DNA of 64,000 nt from Epiperipatus broadwayi (taxonomy: Eukaryota; Onychophora; Udeonychophora; Euonychophora; Peripatidae): assembly GCA_028023455.1 (NCBI GenBank), contig JAQFVV010012671.1, forward strand, positions 310,001 to 374,000, read 5' to 3'. Below, in pieces: positions 58,034-64,000 of the stretch; positions within the stretch are counted from its first letter, which is position 1, and each line of letters starts with the position of its first letter. A program made the position numbers and the translations under genes. The notes beneath the pieces are model-generated. The model ran no database searches and was not told the origin of the DNA. It saw nothing but the letters and a program-made list of their open reading frames with translations.

Positions 58034-58182
58034 ACATAATATGTGCACTTAAATGCATTAATAGAGAAGTTTATTAGTTCTATAAAAATTATATGGTTGA
58101 ATGCTTTTGAGAATATAATGTTGAAAAAAAAGAATGAATAAACTTCTCTACTAATGCATGCATATAAGCGCACATATTATGT
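58034..58182. repeat. Hairpin with about 45-bp arms
   Basis: ACATAATATGTGCACTTAAA...GAGAAGTTTATT (58034-58076) pairs with AATAAACTTCTC...GTGCGCTTATATG-type sequence at 58135-58182, with a few mismatches and a 58-nt loop. It looks like a MITE or foldback. The stretch 57665-58030 before it has no feature. Confidence 0.75.
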
Positions 58183-58446
58183 CTGTTATATTTTATATAT
58201 GAAAAGTATAAATTAACTTTTCATTACATATGATAAAGTATACCATTAGTTTGCTCATACTATCTTAATTGCTGAATATGCCTTCAGACATAGAACTTAA
58301 CATATTGTAATAGTTTTATTGGCCATACCAAAGTAACATCATTATATTTTGGGAAAATGATATATTCATTTAGTTAATTTTCCCTTTGGTAAAAATAAGA
58401 TACTTTAAATTCATTATGGATATGATGCTAAAAAATTATATATATA

Positions 58447-59371
58447 TGCTTATTTCATATATATATATATTTCATGTTTAAAGGGGTTTATTTAAACTTC
58501 ATTGTATCAATATTTCATACTCTGTAGTCAAGTTGCAAGCTTTAAGTGTCCATATATATTCAATGGACCATTAGTAAGAATGGATTTCCATTCTTGCTAT
58601 TAAAAGGTGTGAAGGTTGCCTTGACAGCAGTGAGAAATATTGATTACTAGATTTTACTGTGAATGTTTAGGTGGTTACTGGTTGGAACTTAATTACATCA
58701 TTATCCCAGATTAGCTTTAGGCACTATTTCGCTTATTATTTCTAAATAATACATGGGAAATTTAAAAGTATTGCAGTTTGTAATGTTAATTGACTATTTA
58801 TTAGTCTGCATTACAGTGACATGCTTATTTCATGTTTAAAGAAGTTTATTTAAACTTCATTGTATCAATATTTCATACTTTGTAGTCAAGTTGCAAGCTT
58901 TAAGTGTTCATATATATTCAATGGACCATTAAAAGGTATGACGGTTGCCTTGACAGCAGTGAGAAATATTGATTACTAGATTTTACTGTGAATGTTTAGG
59001 TGGTTACTGGTTGGAACTTAATTACATCATTATTCCAGATTAGCTTTAGGCACTATTTTGCTTATTATTTCTAAATAATACATGGGCAATTTAAAAGTAT
59101 TGCAGTTTGTAATGTTAATTGACTATTTATTAGTCTGCATTACAGTGCCATGTTTATTTCATGTTTAAAGTGGTTTATTTAAACTTCATTGTATCAATAT
59201 TTTATACTCTGTAGGCAAGTTGCAAGCTTTAAGTGTCCATATATATTCAATGGACCATTAGTAAGAATGGATTTCCATTCTTGCTATTAAAAGGTGTGAA
59301 GGTTGCCTTGACAGCAGTGAGAAATATTGATTACTAGATTTTACTGTGAATGTTTACTGGTTGGAACTTAA
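58447..59371 (+). repeat. Three-unit tandem repeat
   Basis: Units start TGCTTATTTCAT at 58447, TGCTTATTTCATG at 58822 and TGTTTATTTCATG at 59151; sizes are about 375, 329 and a partial 221 bp. The units are very similar (TAGTCAAGTTGCAAGCTTTA, AATGTTTAGGTGGTTACTGG). Unit 2 lacks about 28 bp centred on the palindrome AAGAATGGatttCCATTCTT that units 1 and 3 have. No hammerhead boxes or coding frame are seen. Confidence 0.9.
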
Positions 59372-59374
59372 TTA

Positions 59375-60225
59375 TATATATAAACAAAGGCTTTGATATG
59401 TAAATGAAATTGAAAAATATTAAAATGAGATAGATTTTTCCTCTCTCCCCCATTCTTTTTTGAAGTAGGGAAAAAAAGAAAAATAAATTATTTATCAAGT
59501 AAAAGGAAAAATATACATAATAAGTGAAAATTTATAGTTATTTTAATTTTACTTAAAGTGATGGAAATATTCTTTGTAATAAGGCTTGTATAGAAGATGA
59601 AGTGCTAATTTAAAATAAATAGCTTATTGGTTCTGAACCTAAAAATGCCCTATCTATATTTCTTTTTAACTAGTTAAACTGCTATTGGTAAATGGAACTC
59701 TGAAAATGGATTGCCAGAAAAGAAATAAGGATACTAACACCTTGTATACTTCTCTTTAATATTTCATTTGACAATACTGAGAGGAAGAAAAATATTTAAA
59801 GAAAGAAAAAGACTTTCAAGATAGTGGTGAGATATTCTAAAGCTAGAACTTTTAATGCTTTGATATTGTTTGTGAATATTCAGGACAAATAAATGAAAAG
59901 AATATTGAACTTTTAAAAACTAAAGTCTAAAAACTATTGTGGAACTTTATTCATGAAGGAACTATAAGAATATAATACATGAACTTGAATTATTTATAGC
60001 ACAATTTGTATTGTAATTTTCAATAAAGTAAATTAAACTATTTCCAGAAAAGCTATCTAATAAGAAATAATAATAATCCTTTTTTTATGTGAGAAGTTAT
60101 TACATAAAGTTCTGAAATGATAAAGCATTTGAACTTTTATTATAATTTCTGACTTGAAAAGTACTCAAGAAAGAAAATCAGACCAACAACACCTGAAAAA
60201 GAGGGAAGAATAATACCTCGCAAAA
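59375..60225. other. AT-rich sequence, no gene seen
   Basis: No coding, RNA or repeat feature recognised. Confidence 0.45.
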
Positions 60226-60233
60226 CATTGTAT

Positions 60234-61942
60234 GGTAATCATCTGAAATCCGGGCATGGCCACTTGGGGCATTGGTGCTATACAAAAATCAATCAAATGT
60301 AATGTTACTGGGCCACCACAACATTTTTTTATAGAACGTTTTTTTTTTTTTGATTAAACAAATTTTTATTTCATTTATAACATGATTTCTTTTTTATTAA
60401 ACAAATTTTTATATTCATTGTTTTTTTTAACCTGACATTTTTCTTTATCCAACAAATTTTGGTAATTTAATTTTGTGTTTATTTTTCTGAATTTTAAAAC
60501 TTTGGACTGTTTCACGATGAAAAAAACTTGTTTTAACCCCACCGAAAAAATATAATGGTACAATTATTTGGGACTTGTTTCGACTTTGTTCTACCTTTTT
60601 TTTGTGTGTGTTTGACTAAATTGTTTTTCTTCTTATTATTAAATGAAAAGTAACTTTTGTGTTGTTGGGGGTTCAAAAATTGTTTCGGAAACCCCCATCC
60701 TCAGATCAATAATTGTAACAAAAAGTCAATTTTTTTTCTTTAAACAACTTTTTTCCACTTTTTACTTTTATTTATATTTTGTTTCAATTAGCCTTTTTTT
60801 TTTTTTTTGCTTTACAATAAACAGCTTTTTGGGGGCTTTCATACTGTTATTATTAACAAAAAGTAAACAAAAATAGTAATTTATTTTAACCCCACTTGTT
60901 TTAATCCTCCTGAAAAAATATAATGCAATTATTTGGGAATTGTTTTGAATTTATTCAATCTTTTTTTTTGGGGGGGGGGGTGTGACCAAATTGTTTTCCT
61001 TCTTATTAAATCAAAAGTAACTTTTGTGTTTTTTGGGGGTAAAAAATTGTTTTCAAACCCCACCCCCACACTCAGAAAAATAATTGTAACAAAAAGTCAA
61101 TAATTTCTTTTTTTTTCAACAACTTTTTCTCACTTTTTACTTTTATTTATATTTCGTTTGAATTACCTTTTTCTTTTGCCTTCTACAATAAACTGCTTGT
61201 TTGGGGGGCTTTCATACTTTGTTATTATTAACAAAAAGTCAACAAAAATAGTTATTTATTTTAACCCTGCTGCAAAAAAGATAATCCAAATACTTGTCAA
61301 TTTTTAATGAAATGAAAAAAAAAAGTACACAAACTTTGGACTTTTTGAACTTATTTATTATTTTATTGCTGTAATAAAAAGTTTGGTATTTGGGAAAACA
61401 TTATGTGCCTGAAAAAAAGACAGTCTCCTCACTTTCTGTACTTGGCAATTCTGAAAAGTTGAAAAATTGCACATTCTTCTCAGAGCTTTTATTGGTCTCA
61501 TATATTTTCCATGCTGAAATGTGACTTAGCGCAAGAGCTTTGTCGAAGCATGTTTGAACATACCCTTTGCCAATTTTTTACATATTAACATTTTTTTAGG
61601 GAAGAGTGTGGCCCATATGACAATTATTAGTAATTAACAACATTATTTAAATATAAATGACATTACTCTATTATGTAGATTTGAAAAGTTGTACGACTTG
61701 AAATTAAAACACCCTCAAGCAATACGGTAATCAGCTATGAATAGAACAAATATGCGTAAATAGTTTTGAAGCACAAAACAGGCCATAATATTTTTGTGCA
61801 ATGTCATGTAAAGCGGCCTGCAATGGGTTAATAAATATAAATGTTGTATTAGTCATAAGGCAGCCACAGAAATGACATTTTTATGTTTTGACACATAAAC
61901 GATGCCATCTAGGCAGCCATGCCCAGATTTCAGATGATTACC
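60234..61942. mobile_element. Non-autonomous TIR DNA transposon, copy 2 (1709 bp)
   Basis: Same element and orientation as 6709-8460. Ends are GGTAATCATCTGAAATCCGG (60234) and the complement ending 61942. The flanking 8-mers CATTGTAT (60226-60233) and CATTGTAC (61943-61950) are a target duplication with one change. Internal tandem blocks marked by TTTTAACCCCACCGAAAAA recur at about 60530, 60900 and 61260. Differences from copy 1 are mainly small indels in the T and G runs. There is no transposase, so it depended on a partner in trans. The small frames 60375-60563 and 60643-60876 are not genes. Confidence 0.85.
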
Positions 61943-61950
61943 CATTGTAC

Positions 61951-64000
61951 ATATACTAACCTGTTTGATGCGCTATTACTAATAGTTGAATATATTTAGA
62001 ATATTTAAATAAAGTCAATTTTTTCTAAAGACATTCAATACTCAGATGATGGAAATAGTCCAAACAATAAATACAACTAAAACACCATCATCACAAACCT
62101 TTAGGAAAACATAGCTATATTATTTCATTATTAATTTATTTGAATAATTCAATTAAAAAAAATGTATTTGAAAATGAGTTAAACCTGGTCTCTCATTTTA
62201 TTATGCACTTGTATCATAATGTTTTTTCTGATTTTTTTGTAATCCAAATATCAAAATAGCATTTAGTTTTGCATCTAATTATATTTCATTCATGTCATTA
62301 GCTGATTTAGTTAATGATTGAGTGCATCATGTTCAGGATCATCATCATTTGTATAATTTTACTTGCTGACACATGGGAAAAAGTGACATGATAATAACTA
62401 TTTATGTGTTATAGTATTAAATATTTCACAAGTGTCATCAGTAAGTTAAGATATGTGTTTAAATGCTCAAAATATTAAAAGTATTTGCTTTCATTTATAA
62501 AAGGAAGAAATGAATTTATAATTCATAATCAAGTATGAGGATCTTAAACCTCATTCATGGGAAATATATTTGACATGATCTTGGAGGAGTCTTTATTTTA
62601 TTCTCGTGGACATCCACCCAAAAAGGAGTATTCTCTTAGTTATATTTGTTATAATCACATTCATTTGGGTTTACATTTTTATTACTCACTTGTTATAGGT
62701 CCTATAATATAGGAGATATTAAATTTGTATGATATTATGAATTACTTGATTATTATTTAATTGTGATAATATTTTGGCCATATGATTAGTCGTTTATGTT
62801 AGTGTCTAGATAAGGGTTAAAATATAAGAGACATCTAGTATCATTATTATGGCGTGCAAGTAAATCCAAGACTTGTGTGTACAGATATAGCTCTTTTAAT
62901 GGATATTCCATGATAAAGAGTTGATGGTGAAATGAAAAATGTCATCTCATTTGAATTACAAATTATGTTTAATCCATGACCTGGTGTATTGCATCTTAGT
63001 TTTGTTCTCTTGTAAAAGGACAATATTAATTCACCTGCTAATAATCCACATATAAAGGAATTATTTTGGTGCTGAAACTAAATTCAAAGAAAAAAATTTG
63101 GGCATTGGATCATCATTTGAATGATTGGCTTTAGAGTAGAGTAAATCTACCAAGAAAAAGTATAACTAATAAACCTGAAAGCAATTTTTAAAAAGAAAAA
63201 TACTTAAACCAGACTATAAGCCTACACATACTAATATTAATTAGAGAATATATATAATTTTAAGATGTGAAATAAGGACATATTGATAAAAGATACTTTT
63301 AAAATAGACAGCAGTCCCTGATAAGTTAGAGATTATTATTTTCATTACTACTACTATTCCTATTACTACTACTATTACTGCTACTATTACTATTATATAC
63401 TGTAAAATGGCAAATTTGCAAGAAATAATAACACTATATAAAAATTATGGAAGGAATTAAAAACACTTGAAATAAAATCAAGAGAATCAAACAAATATAA
63501 AAAATAATATAAAGTAAATATGAAAGAAAATATGAAAAGAGGACAAACTTGAGAAGGGGGCAAATGAATACTCACAAGAAATTTGAAAATATAAAAGACT
63601 AGACTGAAAAGAGAAATGGATCTAGAAATGAAAATAGAAGCAATCAAAAGTAAATGAAGGGCAAAATAGAAAATTTAAATATGAAATTTCAAAAATAAAA
63701 TCTTCAAAATTATACAGACTTGAAATTAAAGGATGTTAAAGTAAACTTTTACTTTCAAATGAAAGAGAAGATTTAGCAATTCATTCAATAATGAGAAGTC
63801 AAACTAAATAGCATTGAGAAAATAGTATTTTAAAGAGCCAAAAAAAAAGACAAAATGATATAAAGGATTCTTGAAAAGCCCATGTTGGAAGGTCTTACAT
63901 AGATACTAATTGTTAAAAATGCTACTACTAAAGTGAGGATTCAAGAATTTACAACCATTTGACTATTGTTAAAAATGGCAGTATCAAATGGGAACTTGAG
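61951..64000. other. AT-rich sequence with a microsatellite, no gene seen
   Basis: An ACT/ATT trinucleotide run lies at 63338-63396 and purine-rich sequence follows (63410-63880), which makes the minus frame 63393-63647 a low-complexity artefact. No gene or transposon was recognised. Confidence 0.5.

Overview
The window looks like AT-rich intergenic or intronic DNA from an invertebrate animal. The evidence is the mix of transposon fossils: RTE, CR1/Jockey-like and L1/Tx1-like LINEs, a Penelope-like GIY-YIG element, a Ty3/Gypsy LTR element, tRNA-derived SINEs, hammerhead-bearing tandem repeats and a Merlin/ISXO2-type transposase relic. I cannot name the species. No intact host protein gene is visible, and every coding signal I can recognise belongs to a mobile element and carries stops or frameshifts.

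Left part (1-13 kb). An RTE LINE relic (0.8-2.2 kb, minus) is followed by two copies of a tRNA-derived SINE-like repeat called R1 here (3.7-4.5 kb). Next come a tandem array of about 400-bp units with hammerhead-ribozyme folds (4.66-5.58 kb), a Penelope-like fragment (5.9-6.6 kb, minus) and a 1.75-kb TIR element with a perfect 8-bp target duplication (6709-8460). The rest to 14 kb is AT-rich sequence with one 15-bp hairpin and a tRNA-Gly-derived SINE piece.

Middle (14-37.8 kb). A 5'-truncated L1/Tx1-type LINE (14.2-15.5 kb, minus) whose frame is broken by one TGA lies beside a possible second DNA element (15.6-17.0 kb). A SINE with a perfect 14-bp target duplication is at 18.3 kb. Further on are a lone hammerhead motif (21.9 kb), the Merlin-type transposase fossil (23.5-23.8 kb), a 430-bp inverted duplication next to a SINE head (26.6-27.2 kb) and a long decayed copy of the L1/Tx1-type family (about 33.2-37.8 kb, minus) with a SINE inside it.

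Nested block (37.95-48.1 kb). A CR1/Jockey-like LINE on plus is cut in its endonuclease domain by a Ty3/Gypsy element on minus (39024-45184). That element's 3' LTR was then hit twice: by a hammerhead-bearing repeat (39037-39579) and by an inverted R1 dimer (40382-41282, 12-bp target duplication). The LINE also carries a 327-bp foldback insert (45611-45937, 14-bp target duplication). The order of events can be read from this nesting.

Right part (48-64 kb). There is a third L1/Tx1-type copy (48.7-50.9 kb). A comparatively non-repetitive, CpG-containing stretch (51.8-53.2 kb) holds a perfect AGGTCAnnnTGACCT palindrome, an E-box and a TATA-like run. Two RTE copies flank a head-to-head palindrome of hammerhead-bearing tandem units (54.7-56.45 kb). 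A hairpin, a three-unit tandem repeat (58.4-59.4 kb) and the second copy of the 1.7-kb TIR element (60234-61942) follow.

The most interesting theme is the hammerhead-like core (CTGANGA, short stem II, GAAA, GTC) recurring in several repeat contexts, with units arranged in tandem as in animal retrozymes. The second theme is retroposon-like inserts that consist of inverted repeats.
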